From positions 1 to 32,736 of the forward strand of contig JAGGRR010000015.1 of the NCBI GenBank assembly GCA_021159465.1: a stretch of 32,736 bases of DNA. The letters are read 5' to 3'. How positions within the stretch are numbered: position 1 is the first letter of the stretch; the number at the start of each line of letters is the position of its first letter. The notes under the pieces are model-generated. The model saw only the letters and a program-made list of their open reading frames with translations. It was not told the DNA's origin and searched no databases. The translations under genes and the position numbers were made by a program. Source of the DNA: Methanophagales archaeon (lineage in GTDB: Archaea > Halobacteriota > Syntropharchaeia > Alkanophagales > Methanospirareceae). Positions 8,845-17,269 of the stretch are shown one piece after another.

Positions 8845-9294
8845 TCAGATCCATTCCTTCAACTTCGCTTCGAGATATGGTTTTGGTAAAGCGCCCTGGA
8901 TAACATCCACCGGCTCGCCGTTCTTAAATATGAACATTGTGGGTATAGCCATGATAGCGAACTCAGCGGCAATCCGTGGATTCTCATCCACATTCAGCTT
9001 CCCAAAAACAACCTTACCCGCATATTCACGCGCCAGCTCATCTATTATCGGTGACACCATTCTGCATGGCGCGCACCATGGAGCCCAGCAATCTACCACG
9101 ACCAGTGGATATTTCCTCACGGTTGGTATAAAACTGCTATCATCCAGGGTCAGGGGGTGGTCAATTAACTCCTTTGACCCCTCACCTTTCTTATTTCCTC
9201 TCATTGCACTCATTCTCGCTTCCATTTCACGCATCTTCTTCGCTTTTATCTGCTCTATCTCGAAATCTTTATTGCCACTACCCTCTTCCTTCAT
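8845..9294 (-). CDS. trxA: Thioredoxin with a charged N-terminal extension
   Basis: This cytoplasmic disulfide reductase is 149 residues long. The thioredoxin fold starts near residue 47, with the redox motif WCAPC at 73-77, the VDENPRIAAEFAIMAIPT region with cis-Pro, and FKNGEPVDVIQGA. About 45 extra N-terminal residues are lysine/glutamate/methionine-rich and probably helical (EIEQIKAKKMREMEARMSAMR), which is unusual for a canonical 105-residue thioredoxin. WCAPC replaces the commoner WCGPC. The gene sits upstream of DP1 on the same strand. Confidence 0.93.
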   Translation of the reverse strand: MKEEGSGNKDFEIEQIKAKKMREMEARMSAMRGNKKGEGSKELIDHPLTLDDSSFIPTVRKYPLVVVDCWAPWCAPCRMVSPIIDELAREYAGKVVFGKLNVDENPRIAAEFAIMAIPTMFIFKNGEPVDVIQGALPKPYLEAKLKEWI

Positions 9295-9376
9295 CCTGAT
9301 ACCCTCCTTTGTCTTTATGAAACAGCATAAGAAATAGCTTTTATCTATTTAAGTTTTGTTGTTAGATGTTATTGTA

Positions 9377-9452
9377 CCGTATTGTGGTTACCTCTTGCGG
9401 TCATTGCTCACATCAAATTAAATGTTGCTACCGCAGGGACCGTACAATACGG
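9377..9452. repeat. Imperfect 76-base inverted repeat between mfnB and trxA
   Basis: The outer arms CCGTATTGT (9377-9385) and ACAATACGG (9444-9452) are exact reverse complements. An inner pair TGCGGT/ACCGCA lies within. The stretch lies in the 254-base gap (9295-9548) between the mfnB stop and the trxA start, and I see no open frame in the gap. It could be a structured transcript end, a small RNA, or a remnant of a small mobile element. Confidence 0.5.
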
Positions 9453-9548
9453 CTCTCTGTTGCCCCCCGTTTGCCCATAGTAATCATCCTATCTTACTAC
9501 TCTTCGAAGAGGGCAATTCTAGTATTCTTCATTATTATAAATAAAATA

Positions 9549-10265
9549 TCACTCCACTATCATTCTCTTCAAATTCCGTACCAGGTCCTCTCTCACCTTC
9601 GCTCTCCGATCTCCTCCACAGACCATGCCCCGGACACCTATTATATCGGGTGCTATCTTCTTTATCCTGGGTACATCCTCGAACTTAAGCGAGCCTGCGA
9701 GTGCTGTTTCCAGTCCAAGCGCCTTTGATTCTCCAATAAAGCGCCTGAGTTCCTCTTCACTCATGAATTCCAGTGTTGAACGCCCGTCTTTTATACCTGT
9801 ATCGAGCATTGCCACATCTATATCCACCGCCTCTGCAATCTCAGAGATCTCAAAAGGTGAGATCGAATTTATTCGCTTATAGTCAGAATAGAAAGCAGAA
9901 ACCACTTTCTTTGTGGATGCGACGTTCTTCACCGCTCTAACCACCCCGGAGAGGAGGTTAATCGCCTCCTGCTTATCTCTTATCCCAAAAAGACCAACCT
10001 TTACGTATTCAGCACCTGCAGATGCAGCACCTAATGCAGCTAAAGAAGCAGTTCCTGGTCTATAATCGAAATCCCCTATCGCTGCGCTCACTTCTACCGC
10101 TTCACCACACTCACTCATAACCAGCTCCTTTACTGACTTGATAACCCAGGGAAAATTCGCACCCAGAGAACCCTCAGATGGATTCTTCACATCTATTATG
10201 TCCGCGTCACCCTGAATCACTGCCTTCGCTTCTTCCAAATCCTTCGGACTTACCAACAATCTCAT
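9549..10265 (-). CDS. mfnB: (5-formylfuran-3-yl)methyl phosphate synthase (methanofuran biosynthesis)
   Basis: The enzyme builds the furan ring precursor of methanofuran from two glyceraldehyde-3-phosphate molecules. The 238-residue TIM-barrel protein begins with the hallmark MRLLVSPKDLEEA. IIDVKNPSEGSLGANFPW places the Schiff-base lysine at residue 27. VSAAIGDFDYRPG and AGAEYVKVGLFG follow, as in the family. Its presence ties the organism to methanofuran-dependent C1 metabolism. It starts 10 bases after the rpiA stop, so the two are probably cotranscribed, which would link pentose phosphate with the triose supply. Confidence 0.95.
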   Translation of the reverse strand: MRLLVSPKDLEEAKAVIQGDADIIDVKNPSEGSLGANFPWVIKSVKELVMSECGEAVEVSAAIGDFDYRPGTASLAALGAASAGAEYVKVGLFGIRDKQEAINLLSGVVRAVKNVASTKKVVSAFYSDYKRINSISPFEISEIAEAVDIDVAMLDTGIKDGRSTLEFMSEEELRRFIGESKALGLETALAGSLKFEDVPRIKKIAPDIIGVRGMVCGGDRRAKVREDLVRNLKRMIVE

Positions 10266-10275
10266 TTCCTTTCCC

Positions 10276-10959
10276 TTATTTCTTTAATATCTCCACACCT
10301 TCATCATCACCCACATGCACTTCCGAAGCATTGGTAAAGATACCATGCTCAACAGAGCCAACGATCGAAGAGAGAGCCATACTCATCTCCTCTGGATTAT
10401 TTATAGTCCCCATATCCACATCCAATATCAGGTTCCCTCCTTCTGTGATGAAATAACCGCCTCTATTCCCATCCTGCCTCAGGACGGGAACACCGCCAAG
10501 CTGCTTCACCTGTGCCTCGACCACCTTCACTGCGTATGGCAATACCTCCAAAGGAACCGGCTTATTCAAGCGTTTCACCATTTTGCTGTCATCAACGCAG
10601 ATAACAAACCTCTTCGCCGCGTATGATACTATCTTCTCCTTTGTATGCGAGCCCCAGCCGCCCTTTACCAGGTTTAACTGTAAATCAACCTGGTCCGCAC
10701 CATCTATGCTGATATCGAGCGAAGGGTGCTCAGAGAGCGTGGTAACGCGAATACCGGATTCTATCGCGACCATCTCGGTTCTGAGCGAAGTAGGGACACC
10801 GAGAATCTCAAGCTCCTCTACTTTTACACGCTCTCCCAGCTTCATTATCGCCAGTTCCGCTGTAGAGCCCGTACCAAGACCAACCACCATGCCATCTTTC
10901 ACCATTGATACAACAGATTCCGCTGCTTTCTCCTTCTTCATGCTCTTATCCACCGTCAT
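10276..10959 (-). CDS. rpiA: Ribose-5-phosphate isomerase A
   Basis: The enzyme interconverts ribose-5-phosphate and ribulose-5-phosphate. It has 227 residues, the family length. Motifs are GLGTGSTAELAI (phosphate loop), SIDGADQVD and LVKGGWGSHTKEKIV. The catalytic Asp pair of DGAD, the Lys of VKGG and the Glu of KEK are all present. Compared with the bacterial DGADEVD and KGGGGA, the site has Q for E and W in the glycine run. Ribulose-5-phosphate is also a substrate or product of the Hps half of Fae-Hps encoded nearby. The gene heads a unit with mfnB. Confidence 0.95.
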   Translation of the reverse strand: MTVDKSMKKEKAAESVVSMVKDGMVVGLGTGSTAELAIMKLGERVKVEELEILGVPTSLRTEMVAIESGIRVTTLSEHPSLDISIDGADQVDLQLNLVKGGWGSHTKEKIVSYAAKRFVICVDDSKMVKRLNKPVPLEVLPYAVKVVEAQVKQLGGVPVLRQDGNRGGYFITEGGNLILDVDMGTINNPEEMSMALSSIVGSVEHGIFTNASEVHVGDDEGVEILKK

Positions 10960-11065
10960 CTCTCAATCTGTCTTTTCCATATTAAGTATTTTTCTATTTT
11001 TACCTCTTGCCTTTTTGCCTTTTGCAGGTATGGATAGTGATAATAATAATGGAGCGAAGTATATT

Positions 11066-11548
11066 TTATCTCAGCCCTTTCAGTCTCTCACGCATATTTA
11101 GCCAGTGAGAGCCTTTCCAGTATATCCTGCCACAGCTATTACAGACCCAGAACTCCCACTTCCCTATTTTATCTCCTGGAACATAGCTCTTAGCCAGTAG
11201 CATAGCCTCTTCCCCGTCCTTCACCTTTCTGAGCTCACCATTGCAGGTGCTGCACCGACGCGGTACGGGTTCAAGATTTATGTCGATTTTATGGTGAAGT
11301 AACTCCTTCAACTGTTCCATCACCTCTCCGCCTTTCACATACACATATCGAATACCCCTCCGCTTTGCTTCTCTTATCATATCCCTATCACGTGTGAGCA
11401 ATATCCGCCCCTCTCGTTCCGCGAATGTGACTATAAATCGGTCTTCATCATCTTTAACATCCAGGTCCGCCGCATATACTGTATCGTAGCCCAGGATACG
11501 CAACCACGTGCTCAATTTCCCCAACATTCTATCAGTTACGAATCTCAT
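11066..11548 (-). CDS. Mut7-C RNase domain protein with zinc ribbon
   Basis: The 160-residue protein is a PIN-fold Mut7-C domain. It opens with RFVTDRMLGKLSTWLRILGYDT and continues with ILLTRDRDM, the conserved acidic positions of the nuclease fold. The C-terminal CSTC (about residue 96) and CNSCGRIYWKGSHW form a zinc ribbon, the usual domain order. The ATG overlaps the ogt stop (ATGA), so it is coupled to ogt. The substrate is unknown; RNA cleavage is inferred from the fold. Confidence 0.88.
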   Translation of the reverse strand: MRFVTDRMLGKLSTWLRILGYDTVYAADLDVKDDEDRFIVTFAEREGRILLTRDRDMIREAKRRGIRYVYVKGGEVMEQLKELLHHKIDINLEPVPRRCSTCNGELRKVKDGEEAMLLAKSYVPGDKIGKWEFWVCNSCGRIYWKGSHWLNMRERLKGLR

Positions 11549-11877
11549 CCTCTCCCAACACTGGAAAACTGAAAAAGTACCTCATTGATCTTCTTCACCT
11601 TTCTACCTTCTATCTCTATCCCCTCTGCTCTCAGTAGCTCTATCTTCTTCGCTATACCCTGACTATAACCCCCTATATCACCGTCACTTCGCACCACCCG
11701 ATGGCAGGGTATAACCCCCGGGTGGGGATTCTTCGCAAGTGCCTGTCCAACTGCACGGGCGGCATGTACTGAACCCTTTACTTCGTTGGCTATTCTACCG
11801 TATGTCGTCACTCTGCCCTTCGGTATCTGCATCACTAACTTCAATACCGCTTCCTGAAATGTCTCACCCTCATCCAT
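11545..11877 (-). CDS. ogt: Methylated-DNA--protein-cysteine methyltransferase (short form)
   Basis: The protein repairs O6-alkylguanine by transferring the alkyl group to its own cysteine. At 110 residues it has only the DNA-binding/active-site domain. The active Cys58 lies in PCHRVV; the helix-turn-helix region contains the arginine-finger segment ARAVGQALAKNP. The N-terminal ribonuclease-H-like domain of full-length Ogt/Ada is absent, as in many short archaeal and alkyltransferase-like forms. Because the cysteine is present it should be active rather than ATL-type. The 5' region, where a ribosome site would lie, is occupied by a hexamer repeat. Confidence 0.9.
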   Translation of the reverse strand: MDEGETFQEAVLKLVMQIPKGRVTTYGRIANEVKGSVHAARAVGQALAKNPHPGVIPCHRVVRSDGDIGGYSQGIAKKIELLRAEGIEIEGRKVKKINEVLFQFSSVGRG

Positions 11878-11902
11878 TGCAATAGCAATAGCAATAGCAA
11901 TT
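11878..11902. repeat. Hexanucleotide tandem repeat (GCAATA, almost four units)
   Basis: Between the ogt start (11877) and the hisA-like stop (11903) the whole spacer is made of GCAATA repeats (TTGCTA on the coding strand). It replaces any recognisable Shine-Dalgarno sequence for ogt. Change in unit number would alter spacing without touching either protein. Confidence 0.8.
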
Positions 11903-12626
11903 AATGCAGGTAAGAGACCGGAATTGTACCATTATGGATGGCAGTAGCAACAAGTACACCCTTTACTCCTATATCCTCCATTTTGTAGAGGTCTTCACAA
12001 CTTCTCACACCACCACCGCACAGGATATCATGCTCAGAGCATTCTACAGCGCGAGCGAGGAAATCAAAGTCTACGCCTATCCCCGTGCCCACTCTGTCCA
12101 GTTCCAGTAAGATAATATCCCGAATTGGATAAGAATTTAACTCCGTTATCAAGCTCAGAGGGTCTATCCTCATTCTCCTATCAGAGGTCTGTACCTCCTT
12201 ATTGAAGAGGTCTATACTCACAGTCACGGTCACAGGTATAGTTAAGGAGGCTGATGAGGATTTAGAAGCTATTTCACGAATCAAATCCAGTGATGCTGTT
12301 TCTGTACCCAGAATGATGCTGTCAGCTATATCAATTATATCTCCGATGTCCGCTATGGATTTTATACCATAATCCAGCGCCATCCACATTGTTCTGTACC
12401 TATGTCTCAACTCATCCAGTATCTCCCGGTTGGAACCGTTACCCATCAGCCTGTTCAGGTCGGCGATATAAACAGCAGCAGGTTTTATCTTCTCTATGAC
12501 TTGCCCGGGCTCCGATGTGCTGACAATCGAACTGAAAAGATGAACCGGCTGATATTTCTCACGTGCCCCCCTCTTTGCATGTACCACCATGCCGTTGAGC
12601 AGGTCCATCACGAAAATCAGCCTCAT
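11901..12626 (-). CDS. HisA/HisF-related TIM-barrel protein of methanogens and methylotrophs
   Basis: The 241-residue protein resembles HisA: RLIFVMDLLNGMVVHAKRG at the N-terminus, VYIADLNRLMG, LDYGIKSIADIGDII, and CGGGVRSCEDL near the C-terminus, typical of a (beta-alpha)8 phosphate-binding barrel. It belongs to the HisA-related paralogue group seen near methanopterin and Fae genes rather than to true HisA. Its place directly downstream of fae-hps (15-base gap) supports a role in C1-carrier coenzyme metabolism, but the reaction is not established. A TVTV run (about residue 155) comes from a hexamer repeat. Confidence 0.82.
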   Translation of the reverse strand: MRLIFVMDLLNGMVVHAKRGAREKYQPVHLFSSIVSTSEPGQVIEKIKPAAVYIADLNRLMGNGSNREILDELRHRYRTMWMALDYGIKSIADIGDIIDIADSIILGTETASLDLIREIASKSSSASLTIPVTVTVSIDLFNKEVQTSDRRMRIDPLSLITELNSYPIRDIILLELDRVGTGIGVDFDFLARAVECSEHDILCGGGVRSCEDLYKMEDIGVKGVLVATAIHNGTIPVSYLH

Positions 12627-12641
12627 AATATCTGATAGATA

Positions 12642-13841
12642 TCAGAAATCGGTCATCACCCGGTACTGGTCTATCTCCTCCTTCATCAATCTCAGGAATC
12701 GCCTCGCTGTACCTTCCACATCCCTTGAATTTGTTATACCACGACCCACAATCAGTATATCTGCACCGCCCTTCAATGCCTCAGGTGCATTCTCCTCCCT
12801 TATCCCTCCTGCAACCGCAACCAGAATCCCACCACCTATACGTTTTATCTCCTCTATATTCCCCCACGCATGCTGTTCTCCCAGTTCTTCAACGTCTATC
12901 GCACGATGCAGTTCCACAACATCTGGCATTAGTCCTCCTATGCTCAACTCTTTTAGCAGCTCTATCGGACTTCTCACATTCAACATATCCAGGCTGGAGT
13001 AAATGCCTGTCTTCTTCGCTTCTTCTATCGCTTTCTCTATTGTCCGAAGCGGTGCCAGACCTGAGATTACTACTGCATCAGCACCAGAGTCCGCAACCAT
13101 TCTCGCCTCCAGATTACCGGTATCGAGCGTCTTCAAATCGGCAATCACAAACGTCTCGGGCTTTATCTCCTTTATCTTACCCACTATATCCACTCCGTAT
13201 CGCTTTATCAATGGCGTACCTGCCTCTATAATCAGATGGTCATTCCGTGGCAATGCCTTTATCACCTGCTCCATATGCCCCCAATTTGGTATGTCCAGTG
13301 CAACCTGCAGATATGGTGGGTCCCACAACTTCGTCACTTTCATACCCAGGGCAGGATGTCGTGACCTGTCCTTCTCGTACAGCACCTTCTTTACATCCGG
13401 GAAGCCGGTCATCGCCCTCTTTATCGCTAATTTCGCTGCCCCATAGTTGAACCGATATATCTTATTATAATCACGCGCCTGGGGATGCACGAACACACTT
13501 GCAATCACCACGAGATCCTCCGCTTTCTCCGCCTGTATTATCCCCTCCTCCACCGAATCTGCTACCGCTTTCGCTATTGCACTCTGTGCAGGTCCAAATA
13601 TCTTATCCGCATCCTTCATGTTCTGCACCGTCACTTTCGGTACGATCAATGTAGGTGGTTTTACTGGTAGATTCGGTCTTATCACTGCGAATACCGGAGT
13701 GTGCCCGACAGATAACTGGCTGAGGGCATTTGTGAATGCCATTCCTACAGGTCCATACTTGTCCCCTATCATAAGATCAATGTGAGCAACCTCTGGACCT
13801 TCCCCTATCAGTGCCTCCCCAACATACATATCCTTATTCAC
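12642..13841 (-). CDS. fae-hps: Bifunctional formaldehyde-activating enzyme / 3-hexulose-6-phosphate synthase
   Basis: This is a two-domain fusion of 399 residues. Residues 1-160 are Fae, which joins formaldehyde to tetrahydromethanopterin ([21 protein letters not shown], with the conserved His at 20, and [19 protein letters not shown]). From about 170 comes Hps, an OMP-decarboxylase-fold enzyme joining formaldehyde and ribulose-5-phosphate or running in reverse ([32 protein letters not shown] with the DxK-type site). In methanogens the reverse Hps reaction supplies ribulose-5-phosphate and Fae captures the formaldehyde. Its start overlaps the marker-6 gene stop by 8 bases, and the hisA-like gene follows. 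Confidence 0.96.
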   Translation of the reverse strand: MNKDMYVGEALIGEGPEVAHIDLMIGDKYGPVGMAFTNALSQLSVGHTPVFAVIRPNLPVKPPTLIVPKVTVQNMKDADKIFGPAQSAIAKAVADSVEEGIIQAEKAEDLVVIASVFVHPQARDYNKIYRFNYGAAKLAIKRAMTGFPDVKKVLYEKDRSRHPALGMKVTKLWDPPYLQVALDIPNWGHMEQVIKALPRNDHLIIEAGTPLIKRYGVDIVGKIKEIKPETFVIADLKTLDTGNLEARMVADSGADAVVISGLAPLRTIEKAIEEAKKTGIYSSLDMLNVRSPIELLKELSIGGLMPDVVELHRAIDVEELGEQHAWGNIEEIKRIGGGILVAVAGGIREENAPEALKGGADILIVGRGITNSRDVEGTARRFLRLMKEEIDQYRVMTDF

Positions 13842-14202
13842 CTTCTATCTTATCCAGTGCTCTCCTTACTTTTGGTAAGAGCGAGTGTTCCAGTTCAAGC
13901 TGATGGAAACCGGGTCTCGGACCTCCTCGCCTCGTGGCACGGCATATTCGCGGGTCACCAATAGGAAAGCCTCGCGGTTTCGAGTAGATACCATTCCTGT
14001 CCATCTCTCTCACTTCATCTATTATCTGCTTCAATTCGTCCGCTTCTCCCTCCACTAATGCACCATAACATGTCTCCTTCACCTTGATACTCCTGTTCGA
14101 GCCACTAAGTATCGCCAGAATCTTGCCCTTCATTTGCGCCGGTGTTACCTTCGAATCCGGTGAGATCAATATCTCCCTCGTCTCAATACTCATATCCTTC
14201 AT
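13834..14202 (-). CDS. Methanogenesis marker protein 6 family
   Basis: The 122-residue protein has the family pattern: [34 protein letters not shown], then a Gly/Arg/Pro-rich segment ([18 protein letters not shown] followed by [12 protein letters not shown]) before the C-terminal helix. Such proteins are found in methanogens and ANME archaea, and their biochemical role is unknown. It lies 12 bases downstream of tRNA-Ile and overlaps the start of fae-hps, forming one unit with the C1 genes. Confidence 0.78.
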   Translation of the reverse strand: MKDMSIETREILISPDSKVTPAQMKGKILAILSGSNRSIKVKETCYGALVEGEADELKQIIDEVREMDRNGIYSKPRGFPIGDPRICRATRRGGPRPGFHQLELEHSLLPKVRRALDKIEGE

Positions 14203-14214
14203 TTACCCCCTTTA

Positions 14215-14289
14215 TGGGCCCGCGGAGATTTGAACTCCGGACCTCTCGGTTATCAGCCGAGCGCTCCAACCAGCCTAAGCTACGAGCCC
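14215..14289 (-). tRNA. tRNA-Ile (GAU anticodon)
   Basis: On the minus strand a full cloverleaf folds. The acceptor GGGCTCG pairs with CGGGCCC, with one G-U. The anticodon arm is CTCGG-CTGATAA-CCGAG with anticodon GAT. The T arm is CGGAG-TTCAAAT-CTCCG. The discriminator is A. CCA is not encoded and there is no intron. The gene is followed within 13 bases by the marker-6 protein, so the tRNA and the protein unit may share a transcript. Confidence 0.96.
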
Positions 14290-14306
14290 ATAACATAAGA
14301 TGTAAA

Positions 14307-14316
14307 GATATATTCT
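14307..14316 (-). promoter_or_regulatory. TATA-box candidate for tRNA-Ile
   Basis: GAATATATC read on the minus strand is centred about 22-25 bases before the mature tRNA 5' end, the normal archaeal box-A distance. The flanks are AT-rich. Confidence 0.5.
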
Positions 14317-14449
14317 TTATTCCTTTATTCCTATATCCATTCTATTCATTCTACACTAAAAGTTTTAGTTCCTTTTCTTTGTATAGCTTTATTCCATTAT
14401 ACCTTCATACCAAACTTTTTTCTTTTACCTTCTCTTTTTCATTACTATT

Positions 14450-14758
14450 GTGCATAATCGGGGGGATATATACATAAAGAGGTACGAACTCGGGCTCGAT
14501 GTGCTCGTGGCGGTTTGCGATAGCGAGCTGATAGGGAGGCGTTTAGAGGAGGGTGAGCTCAGTCTTGAGGTATCAGAATCCTTTTATAAAGGTGAAGCAG
14601 TAACCGAGCGCGAAGTGATTGCGAATCTGAGGCAGGCAACGATTGCGAATCTGGTTGGAGAAAGGGCGGTAAGATGTGCACTTGCCAATTCCTTCATCGA
14701 AGAGGCAAATGTGATATTCATCGAAGGTGTACCGCACGCACAGATGGTGCGTATATAA
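14450..14758 (+). CDS. DUF424 family archaeal protein
   Basis: The 102-residue protein matches the small DUF424 family: YIKRYELGLDVLVAVCDSELIGRRLEEG, then SESFYKGE, with a C-terminal FIEGVPHAQMVRI. Its function is unknown; the family is broadly archaeal. The GTG at 14450 gives about eight residues ahead of the conserved start. A run of G lies right after it, so the true start is uncertain. The gene is convergent with the DHH gene, with stops 9 bases apart. Confidence 0.8.
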   Translation: MHNRGDIYIKRYELGLDVLVAVCDSELIGRRLEEGELSLEVSESFYKGEAVTEREVIANLRQATIANLVGERAVRCALANSFIEEANVIFIEGVPHAQMVRI

Positions 14759-14767
14759 ATTTTTTAT

Positions 14768-16255
14768 CTATTCGCTCTTCTCTTCCTTCATCACCGAGAG
14801 GAACCGCCTTGATACCGCATCTTCCGCAAGCTGCATTATCGTCTCCTTGTCCTTTACACCCTTGAAGATGCCCAGTGGCAACTGTGCCGCAGCCATCGTA
14901 GCATGCCCGCCCGCTGAGCCGATATCCCCGAACGCGCGTACAAAAGCATCTCCTATATTCACCCTTATATCTTTACTCCGCCCTGAAACGCATATCATGT
15001 CCTCGCATAGCCCTATCACCACCACCGTTGATATCCCTTCCAGATTGAGCAGATAATCCGCCGCCTGCGGTATGGCGTCGCGATTCGCTACTACCCCCAC
15101 ACTCGTGATCAGATAACTCCCCTTTATCTTCTTATGCTGTATCGCACCCCCCACCACATTCAACATCTCTGTGGACATGGGAGGCGTCTCTATCTGATCT
15201 AATAGCTCTTTATCTGCCCTCAAATGCAGGAATGCCGCGGCATAGAAATCTGCCGGGTGTGTCTCTCGCTTAAATCCACTTGTATCTGTCCTTATACCAT
15301 GTAATAACGCAGTTGCAAGAATTTTGTCTACCGGTATACCCAGCTCACGCAGATACCTCGTCATCATCGTTGATGTTGCACCACTATCTGTCTGTATATC
15401 TATGAATTCGGCATGCACTTTACCCTTATCGTTCGCTACATGGTGATCTATGATAATAGACACGTCATTTTTATCGGTTAATGGATTGTTAGCGCCAGGA
15501 ACAGAGGCGTCAACCAGTGCCAGTTTCTCATAGCTTCGCAAATCATCTTCTCTTTCTATCCTCCGCATCTCTATCCCCAGGATGTTCACAAATGCGCGAT
15601 TCACGTGGTGTCCTATCTCGCCCCTGTAGAGTATATCCGCTGGTACTCCTACCTGCCTTGCTATCTGCTTGAGTGCGAGTCCGGAAGCTATTGCGTCAGG
15701 ATCTGGACTGTCATGGACGATAATACCTAACTTACCGTCGGGCTTCTTCTTTATCTCGCCTATTATTTGCGTTAATTTCTTCGCCTTCTTCCTGAACCTC
15801 ATCCGCTCCAGATAGTCCAGTGCTGTTTTCGCTGTCAGATCTGGTATAGCAAGAATCACATCCACATCCAGCTCCTTCAGTGCCTCTTTATCCCCCGGTT
15901 CAATCGCTCGCACTACAAGCTGAGCATCTGGTAACTTCTCCTTTATATTCCTCGCCGCCTTCCTGTTCACCTCGCCATTGCTGCTCATGATAAAGACCAC
16001 TTCTGGCGTACCCTCGCTTTTTATAACCTCTACCGTATCCGGGTCGCTTATATCCCCCACGAACGCAATGAAGTCCTCTTCTTTCAGCAGTTCCACCTTC
16101 TTATCATCTATATCCACAATGACGACATCAATACCACACCGCTTCAATTCCTTTGCCACTGCGTAGCCCATTCGCCCGCAGCCACAGATAACCTGCACTA
16201 CTTTCCCTCTCTTCTGCTCTGTCCCGCTTACCTCAGTATCTGTATCTCCTGCCAT
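14768..16255 (-). CDS. TrkA-N / DHH-DHHA1 phosphoesterase fusion
   Basis: This 495-residue archaeal fusion starts with a Rossmann domain, residues about 20-145 (VICGCGRMGYAVAKEL, VVIVDIDDKKVELL). A DHH phosphoesterase domain follows from about 170: HDSPDPDAIASGLALK, LVDAS, IIDHHVAND. The DHHA1 domain ends in GSAGGHATMAAAQ, the substrate-binding GGH. DHH proteins of this type hydrolyse small phosphodiesters such as cyclic dinucleotides or nanoRNA; the substrate here is not known. The N-terminal nucleotide-sensing domain suggests ligand control. The N-terminus carries a DTDT run. Confidence 0.88.
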   Translation of the reverse strand: MAGDTDTEVSGTEQKRGKVVQVICGCGRMGYAVAKELKRCGIDVVIVDIDDKKVELLKEEDFIAFVGDISDPDTVEVIKSEGTPEVVFIMSSNGEVNRKAARNIKEKLPDAQLVVRAIEPGDKEALKELDVDVILAIPDLTAKTALDYLERMRFRKKAKKLTQIIGEIKKKPDGKLGIIVHDSPDPDAIASGLALKQIARQVGVPADILYRGEIGHHVNRAFVNILGIEMRRIEREDDLRSYEKLALVDASVPGANNPLTDKNDVSIIIDHHVANDKGKVHAEFIDIQTDSGATSTMMTRYLRELGIPVDKILATALLHGIRTDTSGFKRETHPADFYAAAFLHLRADKELLDQIETPPMSTEMLNVVGGAIQHKKIKGSYLITSVGVVANRDAIPQAADYLLNLEGISTVVVIGLCEDMICVSGRSKDIRVNIGDAFVRAFGDIGSAGGHATMAAAQLPLGIFKGVKDKETIMQLAEDAVSRRFLSVMKEEKSE

Positions 16256-16323
16256 TTGCTTAATGTATTCTTTTAACTAATATACATACTCTCAATGTAT
16301 CATTTATTACTATTATTAAGATA

Positions 16324-17010
16324 ATGCGGAACAGTGATTGGCGCTCGATATACGAGGAGATACTGAAAGATTTTGGGTTTGATGAAGAGAGAGATAAAGA
16401 AGCGATGAGAATAGCATCAGAAATTATGGGTCATAGAGCTATAAATAGCTTGAGGGTACAGAATGAGTTAGAAGAGCGAATAAATGGTAAAGAAGCGATA
16501 GTATGTGGTAATGCACCCTGTTTGGAAGATGACATAAAGGCTAAGGGGCTCGAACGCGAACCTTCACAGCGCGGACGCGTTATAATCGCCGCGGACGGTG
16601 CCACTTCTGTTCTCGTTCGCGATGCCATATTACCTGATGTCATTGTTAGTGACCTGGATGGATATATCCCTGATATAATATATGCAAACAGACTCAGTTC
16701 GATAGTCATTGTGCATGCACATGGTGACAATATAGAGATGTTGAAGAAGGTACTGCCTGCACTGAATGCGAATGTGATATGCACAGCCCAGAGCAGTCCG
16801 ATAACTCCTCATGGGCACGCCTCCTCAAATATCTTCAACTTCGGGGGATTCACTGATGGTGACCGCTGTGTATTCATTGCGAAGGAGTTTGGTGCGAGGC
16901 GGATAGAGCTTTTAGGGTTTGATTTCGAGGATACGCAAGTAACCGAAAGGAAGAGGAAGAAACTGAAGTGGGCAAAACGACTGATAGAAGGGTGCATCCC
17001 AGTCCATTAG
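16324..17010 (+). CDS. mptE: 6-hydroxymethyl-7,8-dihydropterin pyrophosphokinase, archaeal MptE type
   Basis: The enzyme activates 6-hydroxymethyldihydropterin with ATP in tetrahydromethanopterin synthesis. The 228-residue DUF115-type protein contains VCGNAPCLEDDIK, RVIIAADGATSVLV, PDVIVSDLDGYIPD (acidic metal site), IVHAHGDNIE and FNFGGFTDGDRCVFIA, matching the archaeal family, which is unrelated to bacterial FolK. It is divergent from the DHH gene with a 68-base AT-rich gap. It is the last core gene before the accessory zone. Confidence 0.92.
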   Translation: MRNSDWRSIYEEILKDFGFDEERDKEAMRIASEIMGHRAINSLRVQNELEERINGKEAIVCGNAPCLEDDIKAKGLEREPSQRGRVIIAADGATSVLVRDAILPDVIVSDLDGYIPDIIYANRLSSIVIVHAHGDNIEMLKKVLPALNANVICTAQSSPITPHGHASSNIFNFGGFTDGDRCVFIAKEFGARRIELLGFDFEDTQVTERKRKKLKWAKRLIEGCIPVH

Positions 17011-17107
17011 ATAGTTTGATAGTTTGTGTGAGAAAGAGAATGGAGGAGGCGTAAAACGATGTAAGGAAGGAAAATCGAGGAAATGGGAGTTTCATCCAGA
17101 GGGATGT

Positions 17108-17205
17108 ATATGCGCAATATTGCGGATATAACACCAAAATGGAAGGATATACGCATTGCAGATATAATACCAAATGGGAGTTATTTATGCAGTAATGCGG
17201 ATATA
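17108..17205 (+). repeat. Three degenerate 36-39 base repeats in the mptE-IS gap
   Basis: The word TGCGGATATA (or TGCAGATATA) recurs at 17121, 17157 and 17196, followed in the first two by A(A/T)ACACCAAAATGG-like sequence. The gene-free stretch 17011-17269 holds these repeats and an open frame of 60 codons (17083-17265) built from them (RNIADITPKW, RIADIIPNGS, SNADIPKL). I do not call it a gene: there is no clear ribosome site or homology. Confidence 0.55.
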
Positions 17206-17269
17206 CCGAAGTTATGTGAAATTGTGGCTACGAATATTACAGATATTTTATTTAGAGAAATATAATTAT

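Noticed and set aside
9377-9452. tRNA or attC
   Set aside because: No cloverleaf forms, and the cores do not fit RYYYAAC/GTTRRRY.
11878-11902. attC or hairpin site
   Set aside because: It is a simple tandem hexamer with no inverted arms.
17083-17265. 60-codon frame upstream of the IS1634 element
   Set aside because: It is made of degenerate repeats, has no recognisable ribosome site and resembles no family.
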